A stretch of 64,000 nt of DNA from Paraburkholderia heleia NBRC 101817 (GCF_000739775.1 NZ_BBJH01000006.1:186001-250000); one strand, 5' to 3'; positions 36,434 to 45,737 are shown, counted from the first letter of the stretch. Program-made: numbers and translations. The notes: generated by a model from the sequence alone, not told the origin.

Positions 36434-37279
36434 TTATTTCTCCACGTCCACGAGGCCGCGCACGAACCAGCGCTGCATGGCCAGCACCACCACGAGCGGC
36501 GGCAGCATGGCGATCATCGTCGCGCACATCACGAGATGCCATTGCGTGGCCGCGTCGCCGCTCGAAATCATGCTCTTGATACCCACCACGGCGGTCGTCA
36601 TCGAAGCCGTGCTCGACATGAGAATCGGCCACAGATACTGGTTCCAGCCGTAAATGAAGGTGATGACGAACAGCGACGCGATGTTCGTTTTCGATAACGG
36701 CAGCACCACGTCCCAGAAGAAACGCAGCGGCCCCGCGCCGTCGATGCGCGCGGCCTCGATCAACTCGTTGGGCAGCGTGAGGAAGAACTGGCGGAACAGA
36801 AACGTGGCCGTGGCCGAGGCGATGAGCGGCAGCGTGAGGCCCGCGTAAGTGTTCGTGAGATGCAGCGTGGCCGCGACTTGCACCGTCGGGAAAATGCGCA
36901 CTTCCACGGGCAGCATGAGCGTCACGAAGATGAGCCAGAAGGCGAGGCGCCGGAACGGAAAGCGGAAAAACACGATCGCATAGGCCGAGATGATCGAAAT
37001 GGCGATCTTGCCGACCGAAATCGCGAGCGCCGTGATGACGCTGTTCATGAGCATCGCGCCGAACGGGCTCGCCGCGCTGCCCGTGCCCACGTTCCACACG
37101 GTCGCCATGTTCGCGAACAGATGGGTGCCCGGCACGAGCGAGAGCGGCACCGAGAAGACTTCTTTCTCGTTCATCGTGGCGGCGCAGAACGCCACGTAGA
37201 CGGGGAAAGCCACCACCGCCACCCCGAGCAGCAGCATGACGTGGCAGAACAGGTTGAAGTATTTGCGGTTCTCTACCAT
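36434..37279 (-). CDS. ugpE: sn-Glycerol-3-phosphate ABC transporter permease UgpE
   Basis: A 281-residue six-helix permease of the MalG/UgpE type. The EAA loop that contacts the ATPase reads [20 protein letters not shown] near residue 170. The N-terminus ([20 protein letters not shown]) and [18 protein letters not shown] resemble UgpE. It follows the partner permease by 13 bases and precedes the ATPase by 25, so all three are one operon. Confidence 0.88.
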   Translation of the reverse strand: MVENRKYFNLFCHVMLLLGVAVVAFPVYVAFCAATMNEKEVFSVPLSLVPGTHLFANMATVWNVGTGSAASPFGAMLMNSVITALAISVGKIAISIISAYAIVFFRFPFRRLAFWLIFVTLMLPVEVRIFPTVQVAATLHLTNTYAGLTLPLIASATATFLFRQFFLTLPNELIEAARIDGAGPLRFFWDVVLPLSKTNIASLFVITFIYGWNQYLWPILMSSTASMTTAVVGIKSMISSGDAATQWHLVMCATMIAMLPPLVVVLAMQRWFVRGLVDVEK

Positions 37280-37292
37280 AGGTAAGCAGCCC

Positions 37293-38174
37293 CTAGTACT
37301 GCACCCGGCGTTCGATGAAGCGGAACTGGAAGATCGTGAGTGCGGTGACGATCAGCATCAGCACGACCGACTGCGCGCCCGAGCTGCCGATGTCGAGCCC
37401 CCGAAAGCCCTCGTCGAAAATCTTGTAGACGAGCGTGCGCGTGGCCTGGCCAGGCCCGCCGCCCGTTGCGGCGTCGATCACGGGGAAGGTGTCGAAGAGC
37501 GCGTAGACCACGTTCACCACGAGCAGAAAGAAGCTCGTGGGCGAAAGCAGCGGGAACGCGATGCCGAAGAAGCGCCGCACGGGGCCCGCGCCGTCGATGG
37601 CGGCCGCCTCGAAAAGCGATTGCGGAATCGATTGCAGGCCCGCGTAGAAGAACAGGAAGTTGTAGCTGATCTGCTGCCAGACCGATGCGATCACAACGAG
37701 CGTCATGGCCTGGCCGGGATTGAGCGCGTGATTCCATGTCACGCCCAGGCGTGCGAGCGCAAAGGTCACGAGGCCAATGCTCGGGTTGAACAGAAAGCCC
37801 CACAACACGGCGGCAATGACGGGCGCAACCGCATACGGCCAGATGAGCAACGTTTGATAAAAGCGCTTGCCGCGCGTCACATGGTGCGCCATGGCGGCCA
37901 GCAGCAGCGAAATGGCGAGGCCGCCGAACGTGACGAGCGCCGTGAACACGAGCGTCGTCTGGACCGAGGCCAGATACAGCGGATCGTGCAGGAGCCGTGT
38001 GAAGTTGGCGAAGCCGACGAAGACGGACGACGTGCCGAAGGCGTCCTGGGCCTGGGTGGACTGCAGGAGCGCCACGCCGGCCGGCCATAGAAAAAAGATC
38101 ACGGTCACCGCAAGCTGCGGGCCGACGAGCAGGTACGGCAGCAGGCTCGCCCCAAAACGGGAGCGTTGTTCCAT
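37293..38174 (-). CDS. ugpA: sn-Glycerol-3-phosphate ABC transporter permease UgpA
   Basis: A 293-residue six-helix permease of the MalF/UgpA type, with the EAA loop [20 protein letters not shown] near residue 190. The frame is open to 38219, but the ATG at 38172-38174 has GAGGAGAG seven bases upstream and begins directly before the first helix, so I chose it. It is the first gene of the operon here. A substrate-binding protein gene (ugpB) normally stands immediately upstream and is absent from this position. Confidence 0.88.
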   Translation of the reverse strand: MEQRSRFGASLLPYLLVGPQLAVTVIFFLWPAGVALLQSTQAQDAFGTSSVFVGFANFTRLLHDPLYLASVQTTLVFTALVTFGGLAISLLLAAMAHHVTRGKRFYQTLLIWPYAVAPVIAAVLWGFLFNPSIGLVTFALARLGVTWNHALNPGQAMTLVVIASVWQQISYNFLFFYAGLQSIPQSLFEAAAIDGAGPVRRFFGIAFPLLSPTSFFLLVVNVVYALFDTFPVIDAATGGGPGQATRTLVYKIFDEGFRGLDIGSSGAQSVVLMLIVTALTIFQFRFIERRVQY

Positions 38175-38507
38175 TGCGTCACTCTCCTCGAGTGGCGGCG
38201 TTCGGACAGGCGCGAACACCAGCTCACGCGGCGTGTTGATCGAATTGAATCGCTGATTTGGCCACCCCGTGGGCGGCGCCGCGTTCGCATTCTAGCCGAG
38301 ACTCGTGACAATGCGGGCCAAAGCGCGGGCCAAAGCGCGGGTCAAAGCGCGGGACTGGCGGCCGCGCTGCGGCGCCGGGAGCGGGATCGGCACAGGCAGA
38401 CACCGGGCGATCGGGCTGCGGGGAGTGACGATCCGGCGCGCGGCGTATCCCGACCGCGAAAAGAGCGGGGACGTCACCGCCCCCTGACTTCATCGTTCGA
38501 CTGCCGC
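38175..38507. other. Intergenic region upstream of ugpA
   Basis: This 333-base gap holds the ugpA promoter region and, at 38313-38353, a 12-base tandem repeat. I looked for a ugpB remnant and saw none; the frames across it are arginine/alanine-rich noise. Confidence 0.6.
38313..38353. repeat. 12-bp tandem repeat, 3.4 copies
   Basis: GCGGGCCAAAGC is repeated as two exact copies, a third with one C-to-T change and a partial fourth (GCGGG). It is intergenic, between ugpA and the flavoprotein gene, and may vary in copy number between strains. Confidence 0.8.
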
Positions 38508-39749
38508 TCAGGCGAGCGCCGCCGCGGCAAATTTGCCCATGTCCGTGGCCGGATCGCGCAGCGCATCGAGATCGAGCTTCACGCCCTTGCCCACGAGCTT
38601 CTTGCCGCACAGGAAATCGGGCATCGAATTGACGGCGTCGACCGCGAGCAGCGCGCGCTCCTTCAGGTAGTACACCGCGAAGCGCCGCGCGCCGGGGTCG
38701 CCGCGCACGATGGCCTCGTCATAGCCTTCGAGCAGGCCCACCGTCTGCAGCTTGAGGTCGTACTGATCGGACCAGAACCACGGCGCGTCGCACGCGGGAC
38801 GCGGCTTGCCGACGATCGCGGCGGCCGCGAGCTTCGCCTGCTCCACCGCATTGTGCACGCTCTCCAGGCGAGCCGCGCGGCCATAGTGCGCAAGCGGCCG
38901 GTACGCGCAATCGCCGATCGCGAAGACGTCCGGGTCGTTCGTGCGCGCGTCGTCGTCCACCTGGATGCCGTTGGCGCACGTAATGCCCGCCGCTTTCGCG
39001 AGCGCCTCGTTCGGCAGGATGCCGATGCCGACCAGTGCGAGCGTGGCGGGTACGATCGCGCCGTCCGCCAGCTCCACGCCGGCCAGTTTGCCGCCCTCGC
39101 CCACGAGCGCCTCGATCTTCGCGTTCAGGCGCAGGTCCACGCCCTGGGCGCGATGTTCGTTCGCATAGAAGGTGGAAACGGTCTCGCCCGTCACGCGGCC
39201 CAGCACCCGCGGCGCGGCTTCGAGTACGGCGACCTCGTGGCCGAGCTGGCGCGCCGCCGCTGCCGCTTCGAGGCCGATATAGCCGGCGCCGATCACCACG
39301 AGCTTCTCGCCCGGCTTCACGCGCTCGCGCAACATATCCGCGTCGGCGAGCGAGCGCAGCGCGACCACGCCGGCGAGATCGTGGCCCGGCACCGTCAACG
39401 CGCGCGGCGTCGAGCCGGTGGCGAGAATCAGCTTGTCGTACTGAAGCTGGCTGCCGTCGGCGAGCGTGAGCGTGCGGCTCGCGCGGTCGAGCGACTGCGC
39501 GCTCGCGCCGAGCGCAAGCTCGATGCGCTGCTCGTCGTAGAACGCGCGCGGTTTGAGCCACAGCCGCTCGACGTCGGCCTCGCCCTTCAAGTAGGCCTTG
39601 CTGAGCGGCGGCCGGTGATAAGGCGGCACCGGTTCTTCGCCGACCAGCACGACGCGGCCGCCGAACCCATATTGCCGCAGCAGCGCCGCGGCGTTGCCGC
39701 CTGCATGCCCTGCCCCAACGATCACCACCGTGCCGCCGTTTTCCTGCAT
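38508..39749 (-). CDS. FAD/NAD(P)H ferredoxin or rubredoxin reductase
   Basis: A 413-residue flavoprotein of the oxygenase-coupled NADH-ferredoxin reductase group (putidaredoxin reductase, BphA4 type). The FAD loop VVIVGAGHAGGNAAALL is at the N-terminus, the NAD loop VVIGAGYIGLEAAAAA near residue 150 and the second FAD motif DPDVFAIGDCA near 275; a reductase C-terminal domain ends the chain. Candidate starts are the ATG at 39749 (G-rich site five bases before) and an ATG five codons upstream (39764). No oxygenase, ferredoxin or rubredoxin gene is adjacent, so its electron acceptor is unknown. Confidence 0.87.
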   Translation of the reverse strand: MQENGGTVVIVGAGHAGGNAAALLRQYGFGGRVVLVGEEPVPPYHRPPLSKAYLKGEADVERLWLKPRAFYDEQRIELALGASAQSLDRASRTLTLADGSQLQYDKLILATGSTPRALTVPGHDLAGVVALRSLADADMLRERVKPGEKLVVIGAGYIGLEAAAAARQLGHEVAVLEAAPRVLGRVTGETVSTFYANEHRAQGVDLRLNAKIEALVGEGGKLAGVELADGAIVPATLALVGIGILPNEALAKAAGITCANGIQVDDDARTNDPDVFAIGDCAYRPLAHYGRAARLESVHNAVEQAKLAAAAIVGKPRPACDAPWFWSDQYDLKLQTVGLLEGYDEAIVRGDPGARRFAVYYLKERALLAVDAVNSMPDFLCGKKLVGKGVKLDLDALRDPATDMGKFAAAALA

Positions 39750-40063
39750 GTCCGCCCCCCGCATTTTCCCGCTTGCTGCAACGTTAATGGATGCATGGCG
39801 CGCATCGGCGGCCACGACTCATACGCGCGCCTGAACCGTCGCGCCAATGAGCTTGCCCGCGCCGTCCGCCGTGCCAGGATCGAGATCATCTCATGGTTTG
39901 CAGGTGCACGCCGCGCCTGGTCGAAGACGCGATCGATCGTCCGGCGCAGGCATGAGGATATCGCTCTGGACTTCGAAGGAGCACCAAACCTCGTTGAGCA
40001 GGCCTGGCGCTAGAATCATCGAACTCACTCCCGACGCCCCCCTGCATTGGAGAACCGCACGCC
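39750..40063. other. Divergent intergenic region, no gene seen
   Basis: The 314 bases between the flavoprotein start and the deoxyribosyltransferase start must hold both promoters. The open frames inside are short and arginine-rich. No inverted repeat or box stands out. Confidence 0.5.
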
Positions 40064-40588
40064 ATGAATTCGACCCCAGCGCCCCGCCGCCCGCGCGTGT
40101 ATCTCGCCGGCTTCGACGTCTTCCGCCGCGACGCGCTCGAGCACGGCGCACGCCTCGTCGCCGCGTGTGCGGAATTCGGCTTCGAGGGCGTTTATCCACT
40201 CGACGCGCAGGCGCCCGCGGACCTCGACGGCCCGCGCAAGGCTGCGTGGATCTATCGCGCGAACGTCGAATCGATCCGCGCCGCCGATATCGTGATGGCG
40301 AATGTGAACGACTTTCGCGGCCCCGGCGAGCCCGACTCCGGCACCGCCTTCGAGATCGGCTACGCGGCCGCGCTAGGCAAGGAAATCTGGGCCTATTCAT
40401 CCGACGAAGGCACGCTCATCGAACGCGTGCCTTCCGTGCCCGACGCGCAGGGGCGCGTGTGCGAACGCGGCTATCTGGTGGAAGATTTCGGCCTGGCCAG
40501 GAACCTGATGATCGCGTGCGCGGCGCGTCTCGTGCAGGGCGACGCGCGCGCGTGCCTCGAAGCCATGGCGCAAGGACGCACGCCATGA
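40064..40588 (+). CDS. Nucleoside 2-deoxyribosyltransferase-like protein
   Basis: A 174-residue protein of the nucleoside 2-deoxyribosyltransferase family, whose members swap bases on 2'-deoxynucleosides or hydrolyse them. The first strand PRVYLAGFDVFRRDA carries the family's YLAGP-like start, and the catalytic glutamate lies in DSGTAFEIGYAAALGKE near residue 97, a close match to the conserved motif; ADIVMANVNDFRGP precedes it. It may be a salvage enzyme or a nucleotide-signal hydrolase. It stands alone. The start at 40064 has GGAG twelve bases upstream, rather far. Confidence 0.85.
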   Translation: MNSTPAPRRPRVYLAGFDVFRRDALEHGARLVAACAEFGFEGVYPLDAQAPADLDGPRKAAWIYRANVESIRAADIVMANVNDFRGPGEPDSGTAFEIGYAAALGKEIWAYSSDEGTLIERVPSVPDAQGRVCERGYLVEDFGLARNLMIACAARLVQGDARACLEAMAQGRTP

Positions 40589-40625
40589 CCGCGTGCAAAC
40601 GCGTGCGCCGGCGCCAGCAATCATT

Positions 40626-42299
40626 TCAATGATGCATGGCGCTCATCGTGCTCATGCGCTGGAGCGCGCGAATGCGCGCCACTGCGGGGCGGTCCGTCAC
40701 GGCGACCTGATAGAGTTTCGCGAGGTCGGCCTTGAGCGCCGTGCGTGAGCCGGCGTCGAGATACACCATGTGCCCCGAGGGATAGAAGCGCGCGCTCAGG
40801 TTGTCGCGCACCTTCTGGTCGAGAAGCGGCATCTTCTGCAGGTCGATGACGGTCTGGTAGAACGGCGTGACGAAGTCGTAGTAGCCGTTCGCCGAAAGCA
40901 CGCGCAAATCCGGATTCAGCGCCATCACCGCCGCGAGATCGCCGGCCGTGTAAAGCACGATATTGCCCTGCGCGTCCACGCCCTTTTGCGCCCCCGTCGG
41001 ATCGATGTGGCCGAAGTTCCAGTTCTTGAACGCCTGGTCGTTCAGGTCCGTGAACGACGAGTTCGTGCGGAACTTGAGCTGCTCGTTCAGGTAGCTGTTC
41101 CACATCGCCGTATAGACGCCGCTCACTGCCGTCATGGTGGGATCGTTGCCGCCCGAGTTGGGGTCGATGTTGCCGGCAATGCCCGTGTCGATGGCGGTCA
41201 CGCGGCCGTCGTACGAACCGAGCGCCACGCCCTTGTCCTTCAGGAGCGTCGTCAGAAAAAGCGAATTGCCGCGGCTGTCGTACGAGGCGATGTCGAGATT
41301 CCACGACTCCAGCGTTTGCGTGTCGATGCCCGTGTATTGCGACAAGGTCTTGAGCGTCGCCGGAATGCTCTTGTCGCTCGGATCGGGAAACTTCGAGAGC
41401 GCCTGCAGATAATCGGTGCGCGCGAATTGCGCGACCTGCGCGGCGAACGCCTGCAAGTCGGTCGGCGCGGGCGTCACGCCAAGACGCTTGTGGTACCACG
41501 CATCGGCTGCCGCCGTGGGCAGCGCGCCCACCGGATTGCCGCTTTGCGTGTAATCGAGAATCGACGACTGCAGCGTGATGCCGTTCAGATCCACACCATC
41601 CTCGTGCAGCCGGTAGGCCAGCACGCAGCTACGTGCCGTGCCATACGATTCGCCATAGAGAAACTTGGGCGAATTCCAGCGATCGTTCGCCGTGAGGTAG
41701 CGCTTGATGAATTGCTTGAGCGAATCGGCGTCCTGGTCCACGCCCCAGAAATCGCGATTGTGATGCGGCGCAATCGCGGCCGAATAGCCGGTGCCCACCG
41801 GATTGATGAAGATGAGGTCGCTCTTGTCGAGCAGGCTGTCCGGATTGTCTTCGAGCGTATAGGGCGCGGGCGGCGTGAAGCCCGGCATCGAGGTCTTGAT
41901 GCGCTTTGGCGCGAACGAGCCGAGCAGCACGAACACCGAAGAAGAGCCCGGGCCGCCGTTGTAGAAGAACGTGACGGGACGGTCCTGCGCCTGCGCGCCG
42001 TCCTTCGTGAACGCCACGTAGAAGATCCTCGCGTTGGGCTGCGAGCTGCTCGAATCGACGGTCACGAGGTGACCCGCCGTCGCCGTATAAGCAATGACCT
42101 CCTTGCCGATCTGGATGGCGTGATGCGTGATCGCGGCGTTCTCCGTCACGTCGGTGACGAAGTCGTCGGGCCCGTTGCCGTAAGCGGTGGGATCGAAGCA
42201 CGGCTGGTCGGCCTGCGAGCGATGCTTGCCGTTGCCGCCCGCGGGACTGGCCCCTTGAGTGCCGCCGTTGCCCCTGGTGGACTGCGCTTCGTCGTTCAT
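40626..42299 (-). CDS. S10-family serine carboxypeptidase-like protein
   Basis: A 557-residue alpha/beta-hydrolase of peptidase family S10. The nucleophile is in YGESYGTAR near residue 217, preceded by the oxyanion segment FFYNGGPGSSS near 110; the acid is in SANGYYDFVTP near 471 and the histidine in YPSGHMVYLD near 507. The N-terminus is polar (Gly, Asn, Gln rich) and shows no signal peptide. The ATG at 42297-42299 has GGAG five bases before it; the frame runs upstream without a better start. The next upstream gene encodes an S53 peptidase on the same strand, 136 bases away, so the two may form a unit for peptide breakdown, possibly acid-active. Confidence 0.87.
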   Translation of the reverse strand: MNDEAQSTRGNGGTQGASPAGGNGKHRSQADQPCFDPTAYGNGPDDFVTDVTENAAITHHAIQIGKEVIAYTATAGHLVTVDSSSSQPNARIFYVAFTKDGAQAQDRPVTFFYNGGPGSSSVFVLLGSFAPKRIKTSMPGFTPPAPYTLEDNPDSLLDKSDLIFINPVGTGYSAAIAPHHNRDFWGVDQDADSLKQFIKRYLTANDRWNSPKFLYGESYGTARSCVLAYRLHEDGVDLNGITLQSSILDYTQSGNPVGALPTAAADAWYHKRLGVTPAPTDLQAFAAQVAQFARTDYLQALSKFPDPSDKSIPATLKTLSQYTGIDTQTLESWNLDIASYDSRGNSLFLTTLLKDKGVALGSYDGRVTAIDTGIAGNIDPNSGGNDPTMTAVSGVYTAMWNSYLNEQLKFRTNSSFTDLNDQAFKNWNFGHIDPTGAQKGVDAQGNIVLYTAGDLAAVMALNPDLRVLSANGYYDFVTPFYQTVIDLQKMPLLDQKVRDNLSARFYPSGHMVYLDAGSRTALKADLAKLYQVAVTDRPAVARIRALQRMSTMSAMHH

Positions 42300-42435
42300 G
42301 TCGTCTCCACTTTCTGTGTGTTCGCGTTTGAGACAGTGAATGCAACTTCGAATGCAACCTCTCATGCAACCCGCATCGCGCCCGCCGCTTGCCTTTCGTG
42401 CCCACTTCGCGTCGCGGCGGCGCGCCGCGCTCATC

Positions 42436-44073
42436 CTACGCCGAGCCGAGCGCGGTTGCCACCTTGCTGCCCACCGGCGTGCCGAGGCCCGTGCAGGCGT
42501 CCCAGCCCGGCGCCGCCGAGAAGTCGCCATTGCTGCCGCTTGTCACGTCGTTAAAGGCGCCCGGCTGTGCATAGAGCTTCGCGTTCGCGAAGCCCACGGG
42601 CGTGCCGCGCGCCGCGTTGATGCGCGCGATCAGCGCCGCCCACAGCGGCGCAACGGCACTCGTGCCGCCCACCACCGTATCCGCACCGGCCACGCGCACC
42701 TCGTAGCCCGTGGCGGGATCGGCGTCGGCGGCAACGTCGGGCACGCCGCGCCGCACCAGCGCACCGGCCCCGCCGCTGCCTCGCACGACGCGCAGGCCCT
42801 TTTGCCAGTCCGGCAGCGCGAACGTCGCGCTGACGCCGCCGCCGGTCGCGCCGTTTTCGCCCTCGCTCCACACGGTTTCCTGCGAGATGCGTCCGTTCGA
42901 CGCCGCGATGTGCGTGCCGCCGCAGCCGAGCGCATAAGGGCTCGACGCGGGAAAGTCGACATGATCGGCGCCATCGCTCGCGCCGTCCGACGAGCCGCTG
43001 TCGCCCGAAGCCGCGCACACGGTCACGCCGAGTGCGACAGCCGTTTGCAGCGCGTCGTTCAGCGCACCGAGCGTCTGCTGCGACCACGCCGACTCCGGCG
43101 CGCCCCAGCTGATCGAGATGACTGAAGGCTTACGCTGGCTGTCGTGCAGCGCGGCGCTCACGGCATCCACGAAACCCGCCTCGCTGTTCGGCGCGAAGTA
43201 CACGGCGATGAGCGCGCGCGGCGCCAGCGCACCGGCGATCTCCACGTCGAGCGTGACTTCGGCGTCGGGGCCGTTGGGGTCGCCCGTCGGCGCGTTCGTC
43301 GCCTGATCGACGGAGATGTCCTCCACGCGCGGCGCGCTCACGCCCAACTCCTTGAAATACGCGCTGAGATCCGCCGCGTCGTATCCGCCGCCCATTTCGA
43401 TGAGCGCAATGCATTGGCCGCTGCCGTCGCCCGCGGGAAAGTTGTAAAGCTCCGCGAGCTGCAAAGGCGTGAACGATCGGGTCACCGCGCGCGCGGCGCG
43501 GATTGGCGGGCGAATGGACGCACCAGGTGCGCCGGGCGCGTCTGCCGGCGCATTGGCCAGACTCGTCGGCACAATGCGAAAGTGCGGCTGGGCCTTCGCG
43601 CGACTGTCGAGCCCCACCACGGCAGTGATGACCTCGAGCATGTCCTCCGGCAAATGCACCGGGCCGCTCGGCTGACGAAAGTGATGCGTGGTTTTGCCGA
43701 CCTGATGCTCGAATCGCTGCAGGTCGATGCCGAAGGCGGCGTTGTACTGCTGCACGGTGCCCGAGAGCACGACGCGGCGCGCCGAGGCATCGGTCTGATC
43801 CACGGTGAGCCCATGCACGCTCGCGAACTGCCTGACACGCTCGATATCGGCGGCGCTGGCGCCAAAGCGCTGCTCGTAGTCCTCGCGGGAAACCGGCTGC
43901 GCGGCGGGATCGTTAGCGGTGAGCCGGTCCACCAGTTCGTGGAACTCGGCCGACGCCTGACGCCGCAGGATCAGCACGATCGTGAAGCGCTCCGCCGGAT
44001 CGCAAGCGCCGACGCACTGCGCGCCAGCGGGCGCGGGATGTTCACTGCCTGCCAAGGGAAGGTGCCTCGTCAT
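42436..44073 (-). CDS. S53 sedolisin/kumamolisin-like peptidase precursor
   Basis: A 545-residue serine-carboxyl peptidase. The activation domain (Pro-kumamolisin) covers about residues 20-160. The catalytic Glu/Asp pair lies in DAEVTLDVEIAGALAP near residue 260, the oxyanion Asp in ASGDSGSSDG near 345, and the catalytic Ser in VGGTSAVAPLWAAL near 470; a C-terminal calcium site is suggested by FNDVTSGSNG. No classical signal peptide is seen, as in kumamolisin itself. The ATG at 44071-44073 has GGAGGAG nine bases upstream; two earlier in-frame ATGs exist. It precedes the S10 gene in the same direction. Confidence 0.9.
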   Translation of the reverse strand: MTRHLPLAGSEHPAPAGAQCVGACDPAERFTIVLILRRQASAEFHELVDRLTANDPAAQPVSREDYEQRFGASAADIERVRQFASVHGLTVDQTDASARRVVLSGTVQQYNAAFGIDLQRFEHQVGKTTHHFRQPSGPVHLPEDMLEVITAVVGLDSRAKAQPHFRIVPTSLANAPADAPGAPGASIRPPIRAARAVTRSFTPLQLAELYNFPAGDGSGQCIALIEMGGGYDAADLSAYFKELGVSAPRVEDISVDQATNAPTGDPNGPDAEVTLDVEIAGALAPRALIAVYFAPNSEAGFVDAVSAALHDSQRKPSVISISWGAPESAWSQQTLGALNDALQTAVALGVTVCAASGDSGSSDGASDGADHVDFPASSPYALGCGGTHIAASNGRISQETVWSEGENGATGGGVSATFALPDWQKGLRVVRGSGGAGALVRRGVPDVAADADPATGYEVRVAGADTVVGGTSAVAPLWAALIARINAARGTPVGFANAKLYAQPGAFNDVTSGSNGDFSAAPGWDACTGLGTPVGSKVATALGSA

Positions 44074-44437
44074 GGCCGGTTGCTCCTCCATGAAGCGCGT
44101 GTCCGGATTCTGGCCTTCGGACACGCTTTGAATGACGGGAGTTCCGCGCGCCAAACCGGCCCGGAATGCCGTATGGAATCGTTGGAATATTCACGCGGCA
44201 TGGCCGCCGCACGAGCGGCCCGCCACGCAGTGCGAGCGCAAACGACGCGTTGTGCGCATTCGGCATGCCCGCCAGAACCGTTATACACCGGTGACGATTG
44301 CAAAGGCGTGCCGGGGACACGGGAAGGCCAGATCGCGCGGAGGGTTGGGGAGGCGATGCGAGATGGGCGAAAAGCGCGCGGGCACCGGGCCCGCGCGCTT
44401 GAAGCACCCCGTAGCGTGGTTGTGCCGCTATGGAGTT
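44074..44437. other. Intergenic stretch between peptidase and galU
   Basis: This 364-base gap should contain the S53 promoter and the galU terminator (44372-44400). The middle has no convincing gene or repeat on either strand. Confidence 0.5.
44372..44400 (-). terminator. Hairpin terminator after galU
   Basis: AAGCGCGCGGGC and GCCCGCGCGCTT form a perfect 12-base stem with a five-base loop, 38 bases beyond the galU stop. In the minus direction TTT follows, a short run. Confidence 0.7.
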
Positions 44438-45328
44438 TTATGCCGCAGCGGGCAGCGCCGCCGGCAGATGCGTTTGCAGATACGCTTCGAACTCGTCCTT
44501 GACCTCCGGATGGCGCAGCGCGAACTCCACCGTCGCCTTGAGGTAGCCGAGCTTGCTGCCGCAGTCGAAGCGCGTGCCCATATAGCGGTACGCAAGCACC
44601 TGTTCGTCGGTGAGCAGCGACTGCAAGGCATCGGTGAGCTGAAGCTCGCCGCCTGCGCCCGGCTTCAGCGCGCGCAGATGTTCGAAGATCGTGGGCATCA
44701 GCACATAGCGGCCCACCACGCCGAGGTTCGACGGCGCGACTTCCGGCGCCGGCTTTTCGACGATGCCCGACAGCTTGAACACATCCTCTTCCCACTCGCG
44801 GCCATCGACAATGCCGTACGACGCGCTGTTTTCGCGCGCGATCGATTCGACGCCCACTACCGAGCTGTGATAGTGATTGAACGTGTTCACGAGCTGCTTC
44901 ATGACGGGCGTGGGGCTGTAGAGCAGGTCGTCCGCGAGAATCACGGCGAACGGCGAACCGCCCACGAGCTTTTCCGCGCACAGCACGGCGTGGCCCAGAC
45001 CGAGCGCTTCGGCCTGGCGCACGTAGAAGCAATCCACGTTGGCTGGCTTGATGCTGCGAACGACGTCGAGCAGCTTTTGCTTGTTGCGGGCTTCGAGTTC
45101 GCACTCGATCTCGTACGACTTGTCGAAATGGTCTTCGATCGCGCGCTTGCTGCGGCCGGTCACGAAGATCATTTCGGTAATCCCCGCGGCGATCGCCTCT
45201 TCCACCGCGTACTGAATGAGCGGCTTGTCGACGATCGGCAGCATTTCCTTCGGGCTCGCCTTGGTGGCGGGCAAGAAGCGCGTCCCAAGGCCTGCAACAG
45301 GAAATACCGCTTTGGTTACTTTCAGCAT
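44438..45328 (-). CDS. galU: UTP-glucose-1-phosphate uridylyltransferase (BceT-like)
   Basis: A 296-residue enzyme that makes UDP-glucose from UTP and glucose-1-phosphate. The nucleotide site GLGTRFLPATKASPKEMLP is at residues ~11-29, with VDKPLIQYAVEEA after it and RFDCGSKLGYLKA near 255. The ATG at 45326-45328 gives the standard N-terminus MLKVTKAVFP; an ATG three codons upstream is possible. Its position at the edge of the polysaccharide locus corresponds to bceT of cepacian cluster bce-II; UDP-glucose feeds the UDP-sugar residues of the polymer. Confidence 0.94.
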   Translation of the reverse strand: MLKVTKAVFPVAGLGTRFLPATKASPKEMLPIVDKPLIQYAVEEAIAAGITEMIFVTGRSKRAIEDHFDKSYEIECELEARNKQKLLDVVRSIKPANVDCFYVRQAEALGLGHAVLCAEKLVGGSPFAVILADDLLYSPTPVMKQLVNTFNHYHSSVVGVESIARENSASYGIVDGREWEEDVFKLSGIVEKPAPEVAPSNLGVVGRYVLMPTIFEHLRALKPGAGGELQLTDALQSLLTDEQVLAYRYMGTRFDCGSKLGYLKATVEFALRHPEVKDEFEAYLQTHLPAALPAAA

Positions 45329-45437
45329 GATGTCCATTCCCAGATCGTTCGTTTGAGTCTCGGTCTCGCAGCGAGGCAAGCCGACTTCCCCGAGGTTCTG
45401 CCGTGGCAGAGTCTTGTGTTGAATGAGATTGTCTAGC

Positions 45438-45461
45438 GCCTTTTAATGAATAAAAAAAGGC
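45438..45461. other. AT-rich inverted repeat upstream of galU
   Basis: GCCTTTT and AAAAGGC face each other across ten bases. It lies between the small membrane gene and galU on the minus strand and could be a terminator or part of the galU leader. Confidence 0.35.
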
Positions 45462-45593
45462 CAATAAATTCGGATTACGCGCATCCAGCATAACAGCGGA
45501 AATTATTGCCATTCATATCGAATAATCCCAGTCAGATCGGCACGAATTTCCTGCTCCGCCTTGTGTCAATGACGCGGCTGGTTCGCGTGCAGT

Positions 45594-45737
45594 CTACTCC
45601 GCTTCGTCGACGGGCGGCAAGGCGCCGGAGCGCGTGCGTGCGCGCCGGATGGGCTCATTGCGCAACGCCTCGCGATACGCGGACACCGCCACGAGTATCA
45701 ACAGCACGGCCACGCCGGCCAGCAAGTGCAGGTTCAT
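45594..45737 (-). CDS. 47-residue single-pass membrane microprotein
   Basis: MNLHLLAGVAVLLILVAVSAY is an N-terminal hydrophobic helix, followed by a basic segment (REALRNEPIRRARTRSG) and an acidic end (VDEAE). GGAG lies six bases before the ATG. The codon use is like neighbouring genes. It sits between galU and the acyltransferase of the polysaccharide locus, on the galU strand, 265 bases upstream of it. The pattern is of a small inner-membrane protein with a cytoplasmic tail. I do not recognise the family. Confidence 0.62.
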   Translation of the reverse strand: MNLHLLAGVAVLLILVAVSAYREALRNEPIRRARTRSGALPPVDEAE

